Source of the DNA: CAVSUZ01 sp963791885
GTDB taxonomy: Bacteria > Pseudomonadota > Alphaproteobacteria > Acetobacterales > Acetobacteraceae
Direction: 5' to 3'
Assembly (NCBI GenBank): GCA_963791885.1
Contig: CAWBUL010000006.1
Coordinates: 1,860,001-1,924,000 of the forward strand
Length of the DNA: 64,000 bases
Positions 49,029-58,108 of the stretch are shown here, one piece after another. The notes beneath the pieces were generated by a model. It saw nothing but the letters and a program-made list of their open reading frames with translations, ran no database searches and had not been told where the DNA came from. Made by a program: the position numbers and the translations under genes. Within the stretch, counting starts at the first letter, position 1; each line of letters opens with the position of its first letter.

Positions 49029-49067
49029 CTTATGCCATGGATTGCGGTCAGCGAGCCATGGCATAAG
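49029..49067. promoter_or_regulatory. 12-bp inverted repeat upstream of the Rieske operon
   Basis: CTTATGCCATGG and CCATGGCATAAG flank a 15-nt centre, 54-92 bp before the ATG of the oxygenase gene. There is no T run, so a terminator is unlikely. An operator for a dimeric regulator or another palindromic repeat are both possible. Confidence 0.5.
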
Positions 49068-49120
49068 CAGGTTGCCGCGCGCCAACAAGCACGCGTAATC
49101 TCCGCACCTCGGAGGGACCG

Positions 49121-50374
49121 ATGGATACGCACCAGGACGCATTTGCGCTGCGGCGTTTCGACTGGGGCGCGGATGAAACGCACATCCCCGACTGGGTCTA
49201 TACCGACGCAGCGATCTACCAACGCGAGGTCGACCGCATCTTCCACGGCCACACCTGGAACTACGTCGCGCTGGAAGCCGAAATCCCCAACCCTGGCGAT
49301 TTCATTCGCTCCCATGTCGGTCCCACCCCCGTCGTCGTCAGCCGTACGCAGGAAGGCGACATCGCGGTGTTCGAAAACCGCTGCAGCCATCGCGCCGCCG
49401 AGTTCTGTCGCGAACTCACCGGCACAGTGCAGGAATTCGTCTGCCCCTACCATCAATGGACCTACGACCTGCACGGCAAACTGAAAGCCGTTCCGTTCCG
49501 TCGCGGTGTCGCCGGCAAAGGCGGCATGCCCTCCGACTTCAAGATGGAGGATCACTCCCCCCGCCGCTTGCACGTCACCACACACCGCGGCGTCGCTTTC
49601 GCCAGCTACGATCCCACCATGGAACCGTTCCCCGACTACTTGGGCCCGGAAGTCCTCCGCGAATTCGAAGCCACCTTCGACGGACGCCGCCTGACCATTC
49701 TCGGCCACTACCGGCACACCCTGCCCGGCAACTGGAAACTGTACCACGAGAATCTCAAAGACCCCTACCACGCCACCCTGCTCCACACCTTCCTCGTCAC
49801 CTTCGGTCTGCTCGTCGCCGGCAACAAATCGCTGATGCTCGTGGATTCATCCGGCCGTCACGGCGTGATGTGCTCGGCCAAAAGCGACGTCAGCAAAGTC
49901 GCTGCCGAGGACCGCAAGGAAATGCGTGCCTTCCGCGAAGGTATGAGTCTCACCGATCCGCGCATAATGGATTTCATCGATGAATTCGATAGCTCCTGGT
50001 CAGTTACGATGGCAACCATCTGGCCAAACCTGATCGTGCAGCGCGAAATGAATACGCTCGGTATCCGCCAGATCGTGCCCACTGGCCCGAACGAGTTCAT
50101 TATGAAATGGACGATGTTCGGCTTCGAGGGTGATACGCCGGAGATGACCCGCCACCGCCTGCGTCAGGGCAACCTCATGGGCCCTGCCGGCTTCCTCGGC
50201 CTCGAAGACAATGAGGCGATCAAGTTCGTGCAGGACGGTATGCTGAACGTGCCCGGCGGCGAACATCTCGTGGCCCTCGATCCCGCCACACCTGCCGGCA
50301 CCTCCGAAACCCTGATCTCCGAATCCGCCATCCGCGCCATGTACCGCCACTGGCGCGAGGTGATGGGCCTGTGA
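49121..50374 (+). CDS. Rieske non-heme iron oxygenase, alpha subunit
   Basis: 417 residues. The N-terminal Rieske domain has NRCSHRAAEFCR and VCPYHQW (CxH...CxxH, a [2Fe-2S] site). The C-terminal ring-hydroxylating domain carries the mononuclear iron ligands in NLKDPYHATLLHTF. It would insert oxygen into an aromatic ring. The downstream beta subunit overlaps by 4 bp. No reductase or ferredoxin gene is in the operon, so electrons must come from elsewhere. Confidence 0.92.
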   Translation: MDTHQDAFALRRFDWGADETHIPDWVYTDAAIYQREVDRIFHGHTWNYVALEAEIPNPGDFIRSHVGPTPVVVSRTQEGDIAVFENRCSHRAAEFCRELTGTVQEFVCPYHQWTYDLHGKLKAVPFRRGVAGKGGMPSDFKMEDHSPRRLHVTTHRGVAFASYDPTMEPFPDYLGPEVLREFEATFDGRRLTILGHYRHTLPGNWKLYHENLKDPYHATLLHTFLVTFGLLVAGNKSLMLVDSSGRHGVMCSAKSDVSKVAAEDRKEMRAFREGMSLTDPRIMDFIDEFDSSWSVTMATIWPNLIVQREMNTLGIRQIVPTGPNEFIMKWTMFGFEGDTPEMTRHRLRQGNLMGPAGFLGLEDNEAIKFVQDGMLNVPGGEHLVALDPATPAGTSETLISESAIRAMYRHWREVMGL

Positions 50375-50853
50375 CCCTCGACGACCTCCTCCTCCGCGCT
50401 GAAATCGAATCCTTCAATGCGCACTACGCTGCCTTGCTTGATCGCCAGGACCTCACCGCTTGGGCCGACTGCTTCACCGAGGACGCCTTCTACGTCGTCA
50501 CGTCACGCGAGAACTTCGACCGCAACCAACCCGTCGGCCTCATCTATTGCGAGGGCCGCGGCATGATCCACGACCGCGCCTTCGCCCTGCTGAAAACCGC
50601 GATGTTCGGCCCGCGCTACCTCCGCCACCTTATTTCCAACCTGACCGCAACCCCCCAACCCGACGGTACCATCACCGCGCGTGCCAACTACGTGGTGATC
50701 GAAACCCTGATGGATCGGCCCGAAGCGCACCTGCATCAGGTCGGCGAATATCGCGACATCTTCCAGCGCATCGACGGTACTCTGAAGCTCCGCGAACGCC
50801 GCTGCGTCTACGACAACCTTCTCGTGCCCACCGCCCTGTGCATCCCTGTTTAA
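50371..50853 (+). CDS. Ring-hydroxylating dioxygenase beta subunit
   Basis: 160 residues of the NTF2-like beta-subunit family: FNAHYAALLDRQDLTAWADCF, LRHLISNLTATP, GEYRDIFQRIDGTLKLRERR. It is structural, stabilising the alpha hexamer. GTG start overlapping the alpha-subunit stop (GTGA). Confidence 0.9.
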   Translation: MTLDDLLLRAEIESFNAHYAALLDRQDLTAWADCFTEDAFYVVTSRENFDRNQPVGLIYCEGRGMIHDRAFALLKTAMFGPRYLRHLISNLTATPQPDGTITARANYVVIETLMDRPEAHLHQVGEYRDIFQRIDGTLKLRERRCVYDNLLVPTALCIPV

Positions 50854-50937
50854 CAAATCCTTCGTGGCACTCCGTGTGTCCTCCGCGTCCTCCGTGTGAA
50901 CGCTTCTCTTTCAAACCGCATCACCGGGACCCGTAAA

Positions 50938-53277
50938 ATGGACACCGTCAACACCTCATCCACCGGCATCGGCGCCCGCGTGCGCCGCAAGGAAGACGCC
51001 CGCCACCTCGCCGGCCGCGGCCAGTTCGCCGCCGATATCCGCCTCCCCAACCTGCGCGACGTCGCTTTCCTCCGCAGCCCGCTCGCCCATGCCCGCATCC
51101 TCGCCAAGCACAAACCCACCGCACACGCCGATGACGTTCTCTTCCTCGAAGACCTTGCCGGCGTGCGGCCCATGGTCACCCGCTCCTCCATCCCCGGCTA
51201 CAAAGTCTCCGAATGGCCCGCGCTCGCGTCTGAGCGCGTGCGCTACGTCGGCGAAGCCATCGCGCTCGCCGTCGCCGACTCCCGCGCCGCCGCCGAAGAC
51301 CTCACAGAACAGGTCGAGATCGACTACGACGAACTTCCCCCTATCGTCTCCTGCGAAGCCGGCATCGCACCCAACGCGCCGCTGCTCCACGAACATTGGG
51401 GCGACAACCTCTTCCTCCGCACCACCTTCGACAGCGGCATCGACTCCGTCGCGCAAACCGCACCGGTCAAAGTCGCGCTCGAGCCAATCTGCGCCCGTCA
51501 GACCATGCACCCGATGGAGGGCAAGGGCGTTGTGGCCTGGTGGGATCATCGCGCCGGCCAGCTCGTCGTCCACACCTCCACCCAGGTGCCGCACCTCATC
51601 CGCGTCGGACTGGCCGAAATGCTCGGCATCCCCCAAGCCATCATCCGCGTCGCCCCACCCGATGTCGGCGGCGGCTTTGGTTACAAATGCCTGCTCCAGC
51701 CCGAGGAAATCGCAGTTGCGTACCTCGCCCTCACCCGCAAATCCGCCTTCCGCTGGATCGAGGATCGCCGCGAACACCTCGTCGCCGGCGCCAACGCCCG
51801 CCAGCACCACTACAAAATGACCGCCTACGCCGACCAGCGCGGTCGCCTGCTCGGCCTCGATGCCGAGATCTACGTCGATACCGGCGCCTATTCCGTCTGG
51901 CCCTTCACCGCCTGCCTCGAAGCCGCGCAAGCCGGCGGCAATCTTCCCGGCCCGTATGACCTCCGTGCCTATCGCGCGAATGTCTTTTCAGTCGCAACCA
52001 ACAAGCCGCCCTTCGCCCCTTATCGCGGCGTTGCCCGCCCCGGTGTCTGCTTCGCCATCGAGCAGACCATCGATGCCATCGCCCGCGCGGTAAACCGCGA
52101 AGCCGCCGACGTCCGCGCCGAGAACCTCGTTCCCGCCTCCGCCATGCCCTACATCAACATCACCAACAAACACTATGATACGGGCGACTATCCCGCCTCG
52201 CTGCAAACCGCCCGCGATATGATCGGCCTCGACCAATTCCGCACCGAACCCAAACAGGACCAACAAGGCCGCTATCTCGGCATCGGCTTCGCCACCTACA
52301 CCGAGCAATCCGCCCACGGGACCAAAGTCTTCGCCGCCTGGGGCCTGCCTCTCGTACCCGGCTACGATCAGGCACATGTGAAACTAACGCCCGATGGTGC
52401 GCTGGAAATCAAAGCCGGCATCCACACCATCGGCCAGGGTCTCGAAACCACCCTGGCGCAGATCGCCCACGAACAAACCGGCGTGCCCTTCAACTCCATC
52501 CGCGTCACACTGGGCGATACCGCGACCACGCCCTTCTCCACCGGCGCTTACGCCTCCCGAGGCATCGTCATGGCCGGTGGCGCCGTCTCCCGCGCGTCCG
52601 AAGTCGTCGCCGCCCGCATCAAAGCCATCGCCGCTCATCTGATGCAGGCCGACCCACAGGACGTCACCTTCCGCGACGGCCGCATCCACGCCGGCGCCGC
52701 CAGCATCGACTTCGCCGATGTCGGCCGCGCCTGGTATCTCCGCCCCGACCAACTGCCCGAACAACCCAATACCGGCGGGCTCGAAGCGACCGAAGCCTAC
52801 AAGCCCAAAACGGATAACGGCGTGTTCTCCTTCGCCAGCCACGCCGCAAAAGTCGCCATCGATACCGAAACCGGCCATGTCGAAATCCTCGACTACGTCA
52901 TCGTCGAAGACTGCGGTCGCATGGTGAATCCCATGATCGTTGAGGGCCAAACCTACGGCGGTGCCGCCCAGGGCGTTGGCACCGCGCTCTTTGAAGAATC
53001 CACCTACGACGACTCCGGCCAGCCTCTCGCCTCCACCTTGATCGACTACCTGCTCCCCGGTCCGACAGAAATCCCGCACTTCCGCATGCAGCACACAGAA
53101 ACCCTGTCACCCCACACCGCACACGGCATCAAAGGGGTAGGGGAGGGGGGAGCGATCGCCCCCGCAGCCGCCATCGTCAATGCCATCAACGACGCGCTCG
53201 CACCCCTCGGCGCCGTGCTGCACCAAATTCCCGCCACACCCGCACGGGTCCTCGCCGCTATTGACGCCGCGCGATGA
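50938..53277 (+). CDS. Molybdenum hydroxylase large subunit (xanthine dehydrogenase family)
   Basis: 779 residues with the aldehyde-oxidase/xanthine-dehydrogenase a/b-hammerhead start (GARVRRKEDARHLAGRGQF) and cofactor-binding loops (GGGFGYKCLLQPEE, FAPYRGVARPG, GAYASRGIVMAGG, GVGEGGAIAPAAAI). The active-site loop YRGVARPG is not the CSFR of form I CO dehydrogenase, so CO oxidation is unlikely. Enzymes of this kind hydroxylate N-heterocycles or aldehydes. The ATG at 50938 matches the family start. Confidence 0.92.
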   Translation: MDTVNTSSTGIGARVRRKEDARHLAGRGQFAADIRLPNLRDVAFLRSPLAHARILAKHKPTAHADDVLFLEDLAGVRPMVTRSSIPGYKVSEWPALASERVRYVGEAIALAVADSRAAAEDLTEQVEIDYDELPPIVSCEAGIAPNAPLLHEHWGDNLFLRTTFDSGIDSVAQTAPVKVALEPICARQTMHPMEGKGVVAWWDHRAGQLVVHTSTQVPHLIRVGLAEMLGIPQAIIRVAPPDVGGGFGYKCLLQPEEIAVAYLALTRKSAFRWIEDRREHLVAGANARQHHYKMTAYADQRGRLLGLDAEIYVDTGAYSVWPFTACLEAAQAGGNLPGPYDLRAYRANVFSVATNKPPFAPYRGVARPGVCFAIEQTIDAIARAVNREAADVRAENLVPASAMPYINITNKHYDTGDYPASLQTARDMIGLDQFRTEPKQDQQGRYLGIGFATYTEQSAHGTKVFAAWGLPLVPGYDQAHVKLTPDGALEIKAGIHTIGQGLETTLAQIAHEQTGVPFNSIRVTLGDTATTPFSTGAYASRGIVMAGGAVSRASEVVAARIKAIAAHLMQADPQDVTFRDGRIHAGAASIDFADVGRAWYLRPDQLPEQPNTGGLEATEAYKPKTDNGVFSFASHAAKVAIDTETGHVEILDYVIVEDCGRMVNPMIVEGQTYGGAAQGVGTALFEESTYDDSGQPLASTLIDYLLPGPTEIPHFRMQHTETLSPHTAHGIKGVGEGGAIAPAAAIVNAINDALAPLGAVLHQIPATPARVLAAIDAAR

Positions 53278-54065
53278 AACCAGCTCCGTTCGACTACGCC
53301 CGCGCCCGCACCATCGATGAAGCGGTGGCCTTCCTCTCGGAAGGCAACACCCGCCTTCTCGCAGGCGGCCAATCCCTCGGTCCGATGCTGAACCTTCGCC
53401 TCGCCCGCCCGGCGCGCCTCGTCGACATCAAACGCACGGAAGGCCTGCGCGACGTCGCTGCCGACGACACAACGCTCTCCATCGGTGCCGCCATGACCCA
53501 CGCCGAGATCGAAGACGGCGCTATTCCCGACCCAACCAACGGCCTCCTTCGCCACGTCGCGCAAGGCCTCGCCTATCGTGCCGTTCGCAACCGAGGCACA
53601 CTCGGCGGCAGCCTTGCGCACGCGGATCCCGCCGCTGACTGGGTCTCCACCATGGCCGGCCTCGGCGCATCCATCGTCGCGTGCGGCCCCAAACAGCATG
53701 CCCGCCGCATCCCTGCCGATCAGTTTCTCCGCGGCGCGTTCACGACGGCCCTTGCCGCCGACGAAATCCTCGTCGCCGTCGAAATCCCCCGCCTCTCGCC
53801 GCAAGCGCGGTGGGGGTATGTGAAACTATGCCGCAAGCTCGGCGAATTCGCCCAGGCGATCGGCATCGCCATCCTCGATCCGGCGCGGAACATCGTGCGC
53901 GTTCTCGCCGGCGCCGTCGAAGGCCCGCCCGTTCTTCTTCCCCGCGTCGCCGAAGCTCTGCAAAACAAAGGCCCGCCCGCCGCCATAAAAGCGCTGGCAG
54001 ACGAGACGCTCCCCCACCTGCATGCCGTCGCGGTCAAACGCGCCATCCTGCAACTGACCGAATAG
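53274..54065 (+). CDS. Molybdenum hydroxylase FAD-binding subunit
   Basis: 263 residues of the CoxM-like family: PFDYARARTIDEAVAFLSE, LLAGGQSLGPMLNLRLARP (FAD), RNRGTLGGSLAHADPAADW. It transfers electrons from the Fe-S subunit to NAD or another acceptor. It overlaps the large subunit by 4 bp (ATGA). Confidence 0.93.
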   Translation: MKPAPFDYARARTIDEAVAFLSEGNTRLLAGGQSLGPMLNLRLARPARLVDIKRTEGLRDVAADDTTLSIGAAMTHAEIEDGAIPDPTNGLLRHVAQGLAYRAVRNRGTLGGSLAHADPAADWVSTMAGLGASIVACGPKQHARRIPADQFLRGAFTTALAADEILVAVEIPRLSPQARWGYVKLCRKLGEFAQAIGIAILDPARNIVRVLAGAVEGPPVLLPRVAEALQNKGPPAAIKALADETLPHLHAVAVKRAILQLTE

Positions 54066-54069
54066 ACTC

Positions 54070-55203
54070 GTGGAAACAATCGTCCTGACCGTGAACGGCC
54101 GCGCGGCCACGCTGACCGTCGAACCCCGCACCTCCCTCGCCGACGCACTTCGCGAACAGCTCAATCTTACCGGCACCCATCTCGGCTGTGAGCAAGGCGT
54201 CTGCGGCGCCTGCACCGTCCTGATCGACGGCAAACCCCAGCGCTCGTGCATCGCCTTCGCCGTTGATTGCGCCGACAACACAATCGCCACGATCGAGGGC
54301 TTCGATACGGACGAAACCATGCCTGCCCTCCGCGCCGCCTTCAGCGCCCATCATGGACTGCAATGCGGCTTCTGTACACCCGGCATGCTTATCACTGCGC
54401 GCGACATTGTCCTCCGCCTTGGCGACGTCCCCGAACCCCGCATCCGTCAGGAACTCGCGGGCAATCTCTGCCGCTGCACCGGTTATGTCGGGATCGTCAA
54501 CGCGATCCGCTCCGTCGCGTCCGGCCGCACCGCCACTATCGAAGCCCCCATGCTTCCAACGCAATCCATCGTCATCGCCAGGCCCGCCGAGCGGCCCGTG
54601 GAGCAAGCCGTGGCGGCCCAGAGCGAACCGCACCCCACCAACATCAATGTCGGTCCCGTCATCGAACAGCGCATCCCCATCGCCGCATCACCCGACGCTG
54701 TCTGGGCTGCACTCTCCGATCTTCGTGCCGTCACACGCTGCCTCCCCGGCGCCGAGCTCGGCAGCGTCGACGGCAACGCTCTCACCGGCCACGTTCAGAT
54801 CGCCCTCGGCCCCGTGCGCGCCCGCTTCACCGGAACTGGCACCATCGCCCTGGACGACGCGAAGCGAGAAGGCCGCATCCAGGGAACCGGACGCGATACC
54901 GGCGGCTCCACCACCACCGGCGACATCACCTGGACCATCGAACCGAGTGACGCCGGCACCACTATCCTCGCCGTCCGCATCGCGTGGCGTCTCACCGGTC
55001 CGCTCGCCCAGTTCAGTCGCGGCGGCCTTGTACAGGATCTCGTCCGGCGCCTCACTGCCGATTTCGTCTCCAACCTGGAAGCGATGATCGCCGGCCGCAC
55101 GCCCCCTCCCGCCAAACCGATCGGCCTCTTCGCCCTGCTCTGGTCCATCCTGAAGCGGCGTTTGCTTGGCCGGCGCGACGAACACGCTACTCTCCGATCG
55201 TAA
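54070..55203 (+). CDS. Molybdenum hydroxylase [2Fe-2S] subunit fused to a CoxG/SRPBCC domain
   Basis: 377 residues from a GTG. Residues 1-160 are a CoxS-type subunit with both [2Fe-2S] cysteine sets (HLGCEQGVCGACTV; LQCGFCTPGM with NLCRCTGYVGI). After a short linker, residues 200-350 are a CoxG/polyketide-cyclase-like domain (IPIAASPDAVWAALSDLR, LPGAELGSVDGNALTG, VSNLEAMIAGR) that in CO dehydrogenase systems is a separate membrane-anchoring protein. A fused form would tether the oxidoreductase. It ends 17 bp inside the convergent ABC permease gene. Confidence 0.92.
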   Translation: METIVLTVNGRAATLTVEPRTSLADALREQLNLTGTHLGCEQGVCGACTVLIDGKPQRSCIAFAVDCADNTIATIEGFDTDETMPALRAAFSAHHGLQCGFCTPGMLITARDIVLRLGDVPEPRIRQELAGNLCRCTGYVGIVNAIRSVASGRTATIEAPMLPTQSIVIARPAERPVEQAVAAQSEPHPTNINVGPVIEQRIPIAASPDAVWAALSDLRAVTRCLPGAELGSVDGNALTGHVQIALGPVRARFTGTGTIALDDAKREGRIQGTGRDTGGSTTTGDITWTIEPSDAGTTILAVRIAWRLTGPLAQFSRGGLVQDLVRRLTADFVSNLEAMIAGRTPPPAKPIGLFALLWSILKRRLLGRRDEHATLRS

Positions 55204-55990
55204 GCAACGCCCCGCGCACCCGCGCCGCCCGGAACTGCCGCGCGAACAACACGATCGCCGCGCCCGTCCACGCCATGTTCAGCACGAACGCCCACCCGAG
55301 CTGACCCCACAGCACCGTTCGCTCTGTCAGCACCGCCCGCATCCCCTCGAACACATGCGATGCCGGCACCACAAACGCGGCCCACTGCATCACATGGGGC
55401 AGTACCGACACCGGATAAAACACCGCGGCAAACGGCGTGATGCCGAACAGCACGGTCCAGGCCAGCGGCTCCGCGCCCGCGCCATGCCGCAGAATCAATG
55501 ACACCACCCCCAGCGCGATCCACCATCCCATGATCATCAGATTGACAAAGTACAGCACGATGATCGGACCTAAAGCGAACAGGTTGAACGCGTAGAGCAG
55601 ATATGCCAACCCGATCGCCGGCAGCACGCCTGTGACCATGCGAAAAAATGACATCGCCAACAGCGCCGCAACCAACTCCCACAGCCGCAGCGGCGACACA
55701 AAAATGTGGCCCAGATTGCGTGACCACATCTCCTCCATGAAGGAAATCGCCACCCCCATCTGGCTGCGCAGTGCCACCTCCCAGAGCAGCACGCCGCCCA
55801 GCAGCGTCGCGCCCGTCAGCGCGGCGCGGTTCGTGCCGATCCGCCCGGCGATGAATGTCGCCGTGAACCCCCAGATGAACATCTGCAGGATCGGATAGTA
55901 CGCCAGTTCCAGCATCCGCGGCCATGAGTGCTGGTACAGTGCGATGTAGCGATAAATCATCCCCCAGATGCGCCGCGCCGATGCTCTCAT
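55187..55990 (-). CDS. ABC-2 type exporter permease
   Basis: 267 residues, six hydrophobic segments, ABC-2 family pattern (EEMWSRNLGHIFVSPLRLWE, PVSVLPHVMQWAAFVVPASHVFEGMR). Probably exports a lipid, polysaccharide or drug. Its ATG overlaps the stop of the ATPase gene (ATGA), so both are one unit. Confidence 0.88.
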   Translation of the reverse strand: MRASARRIWGMIYRYIALYQHSWPRMLELAYYPILQMFIWGFTATFIAGRIGTNRAALTGATLLGGVLLWEVALRSQMGVAISFMEEMWSRNLGHIFVSPLRLWELVAALLAMSFFRMVTGVLPAIGLAYLLYAFNLFALGPIIVLYFVNLMIMGWWIALGVVSLILRHGAGAEPLAWTVLFGITPFAAVFYPVSVLPHVMQWAAFVVPASHVFEGMRAVLTERTVLWGQLGWAFVLNMAWTGAAIVLFARQFRAARVRGALLTIGE

Positions 55991-56727
55991 GCCGACACGC
56001 CTGGCCGCCGGTTACGCGCGATATCCAGGAACACGTCCTCCATATCGTCCCGTCCGTAACGATCAAGCAATTCCGCCGGGCTGCCCTGATCGACGATCCG
56101 TCCGTTTTTCATCATCAATATGTGCGAACACAGCCGCTCCACCTCGCCCATGTTGTGCGAGGGCAACAGGATCGTGCATCCCGTCTGCGCGCGATATCGC
56201 TCCAGCCAGCTGCGCACCCAGTCGCCGGTATCCGGATCGAGGCTCGCGGTCGGTTCATCCAGCAGCAGCACCTCCGGCCGGTTGATCAGCGCCTTCGCCA
56301 GCGCCACCCGGGTCTTCTGCCCGGCCGACAACTGCCCCGCCGGCCGATTGAGCAACTCTCGCAAATCCAGCTCATCCGCCATCTGTTCGATGCGTCGCTG
56401 CACGCCTTCCACCCCATAGAGCAGGCAATACACCCGCAGATTCTGCGCCACCGTCAGCCGGTGTGGCAGAGCGACATACGGCGATGAGAAATTCATTCGC
56501 GCTAGCGCCGCATGCCGGTCCGTCGCCATGTCATGTCCCAGCACACGGACCGAACCCGCGGTCGGAATCAGCAGCCCCAGCAGCATGGAAATGGTCGTCG
56601 TTTTCCCCGCGCCGTTGCCGCCGAGCAGACCGACCGTCTCACCCGGTGCCGCTGAAAACGTAATATCGTCCACTGCCAAGACGCTGTCGTAACGCTTGGT
56701 CAGGTGCGTAACCTGGATCGCATCCAT
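55987..56727 (-). CDS. ABC exporter ATP-binding protein
   Basis: 246 residues with Walker A GGNGAGKTT, signature LSAGQKTRVALAKALI, Walker B LLLDEPTASLDPDTG, and the switch histidine in LPSHNMGEV. CcmA/drug-type ATPase paired with the downstream ABC-2 permease. Confidence 0.92.
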   Translation of the reverse strand: MDAIQVTHLTKRYDSVLAVDDITFSAAPGETVGLLGGNGAGKTTTISMLLGLLIPTAGSVRVLGHDMATDRHAALARMNFSSPYVALPHRLTVAQNLRVYCLLYGVEGVQRRIEQMADELDLRELLNRPAGQLSAGQKTRVALAKALINRPEVLLLDEPTASLDPDTGDWVRSWLERYRAQTGCTILLPSHNMGEVERLCSHILMMKNGRIVDQGSPAELLDRYGRDDMEDVFLDIARNRRPGVSA

Positions 56728-56777
56728 CTGTCGGGATATGCCGCCGCCTGCGGCAGGCCGAAAGAGGGACCATCATT

Positions 56778-57497
56778 TTGGCTCAGAACATCTATGACGA
56801 CCCGGACTTCCATGCCGGCTACAGCCAGTTGGAACGCTCTGTCCACGGCCTGGACGGCGCAGCCGAATGGCCCGAACTCCGCGGGCTGCTACCTGCTCTG
56901 ACCAACGCCCGCATCCTCGATCTTGGCTGCGGTTTTGGCTGGTTGGCGCGCTGGGCGCGGTCGCAGGGCGCCGCAAGCGTCCTCGGGATCGACGTCTCCG
57001 AAAAGATGTTGGAACGCGCGGCCTCCATGACAAACGATGCCGCCGTCACGTATCGCCGTGCTGACCTCGAATCCGCCGACCTCCCCGTTGCCGGCTTCGA
57101 TCTCGTCTTCAGCTCGCTCGCTTTTCACTACATCCGCCATCTCGGTCGCCTCTGGCACACCGTGCACGAGGCTCTGGTCCCGGGCGGCTGGTTCGTCTTC
57201 TCCGTCGAACACCCGGTCCATACTGCCCCGAGCCGCCCCATCTGGGATGCGGCGCAACAGGCTTGGCCGCTCAACCGCTACATGCAGGAAGGCGAGCGCC
57301 GCAACCAATGGCTCGGCGCGGAGGTTGCCAAGCAGCACCGCACCATCGCCACGTACCTCAACCTACTGATCGACTCTGGCTTCATGATCCGCGGCCTGAT
57401 CGAATGGTCACCCTCCGAAGGGCAAATCGCCGCCCGCCCCGAATGGTCCGAATTCCGTCACCGGCCCATGTTCTTGCTCATCGCTGCCCAGCGCTGA
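56778..57497 (+). CDS. Class I SAM-dependent methyltransferase
   Basis: 239 residues. Motif I is ILDLGCGFGWLARWA, motif II LGIDVSEKM, then FDLVFSSLAFHYI and VPGGWFVFSVEHP. The pattern resembles YafE/UbiE-like small-molecule methyltransferases, but the substrate is unknown. TTG start. Divergent from the ABC exporter with a 50-bp gap. Confidence 0.85.
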   Translation: MAQNIYDDPDFHAGYSQLERSVHGLDGAAEWPELRGLLPALTNARILDLGCGFGWLARWARSQGAASVLGIDVSEKMLERAASMTNDAAVTYRRADLESADLPVAGFDLVFSSLAFHYIRHLGRLWHTVHEALVPGGWFVFSVEHPVHTAPSRPIWDAAQQAWPLNRYMQEGERRNQWLGAEVAKQHRTIATYLNLLIDSGFMIRGLIEWSPSEGQIAARPEWSEFRHRPMFLLIAAQR

Positions 57498-57590
57498 GCG
57501 CCCGTCCATCAGCGCGAGACCCCGCACAGCCGGCAGCCGTTAGGCAAGCGCCAAGCATCCCCAACCGTAGAGCCTGAGTGGCTTGGTCTG

Positions 57591-57625
57591 AAAAAAAGCG
57601 GCCCGGAATCTCCGGGCCGCTCTTT
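57591..57625. terminator. Rho-independent terminator, strong toward the minus strand
   Basis: GCGGCCCGGA and TCCGGGCCGC form a 10-bp stem with a 3-nt loop. On the minus strand it is followed by seven T, on the plus strand only by TCTTT. It closes the small gene at 57643-57831 and may also stop transcription from the methyltransferase. Confidence 0.88.
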
Positions 57626-57642
57626 ACCAACGCTTACAAGCG

Positions 57643-57831
57643 TCAGGCTTGTTCCACGGCCCGGCGATCACTCCCGCCGTTACCGCCGCCCGCATCCGCC
57701 TGCTGGATCACGGGCGCGTTATTGCTCGCCGTGAGAACACTGGTCCCATTCGCCACGTTGTGCTGGCCGACATACGCCGGAACGGCCGCCAAACTCAGCA
57801 CCATGGCCGATGACAAAAGAAGTAGGCGCAT
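57643..57831 (-). CDS. Small secreted protein
   Basis: 62 residues: a signal peptide (LLLLSSAMVLSLAAVPA) followed by a polar, Asn/Gly-rich tail without cysteines. Its own terminator lies 18 bp downstream, and an AAGGAGAC-like ribosome-binding site precedes the ATG. Function unknown. Confidence 0.65.
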   Translation of the reverse strand: MRLLLLSSAMVLSLAAVPAYVGQHNVANGTSVLTASNNAPVIQQADAGGGNGGSDRRAVEQA

Positions 57832-58108
57832 TTCTCAGTCTCCTTTTCCTCGTGCCGGAGCCTCCAGGCTCCGGGTTCGGCGGCTCATGCCGAAGTCGCC
57901 GAACGCAGCAGAAAATGGTGCGCCCGTTCTCCCTGATAATCGCCAAATTGCTGCAATCAGTTCTGCCCGCAATGAGGCAAATCCTCGCCGCCATTCCCGC
58001 CCATTGCGCAGAAGTTCTGTGCTTCGATCGGGCATAGTCCTCTCCCGCCCCATCCTCATCTACCGCCCGTTCGTCCGCCCGTGCGGGCGGCCGCCGGAGA
58101 ATCACGCG
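57832..58108. other. Regulatory region upstream of the efflux operon
   Basis: It contains a 20-bp near-perfect palindrome at 57855-57874 (CCGGAGCCT and AGGCTCCGG with a CC centre) and several short inverted repeats. No convincing gene is seen. The region must hold the divergent promoters of the small secreted protein and the HlyD-type gene. Confidence 0.5.

Noticed and set aside
50938..55203. Aerobic CO dehydrogenase operon (coxLMS)
   Set aside because: The large subunit lacks the form I CSFR loop and the operon is joined to a Rieske oxygenase; a different hydroxylase is more likely.
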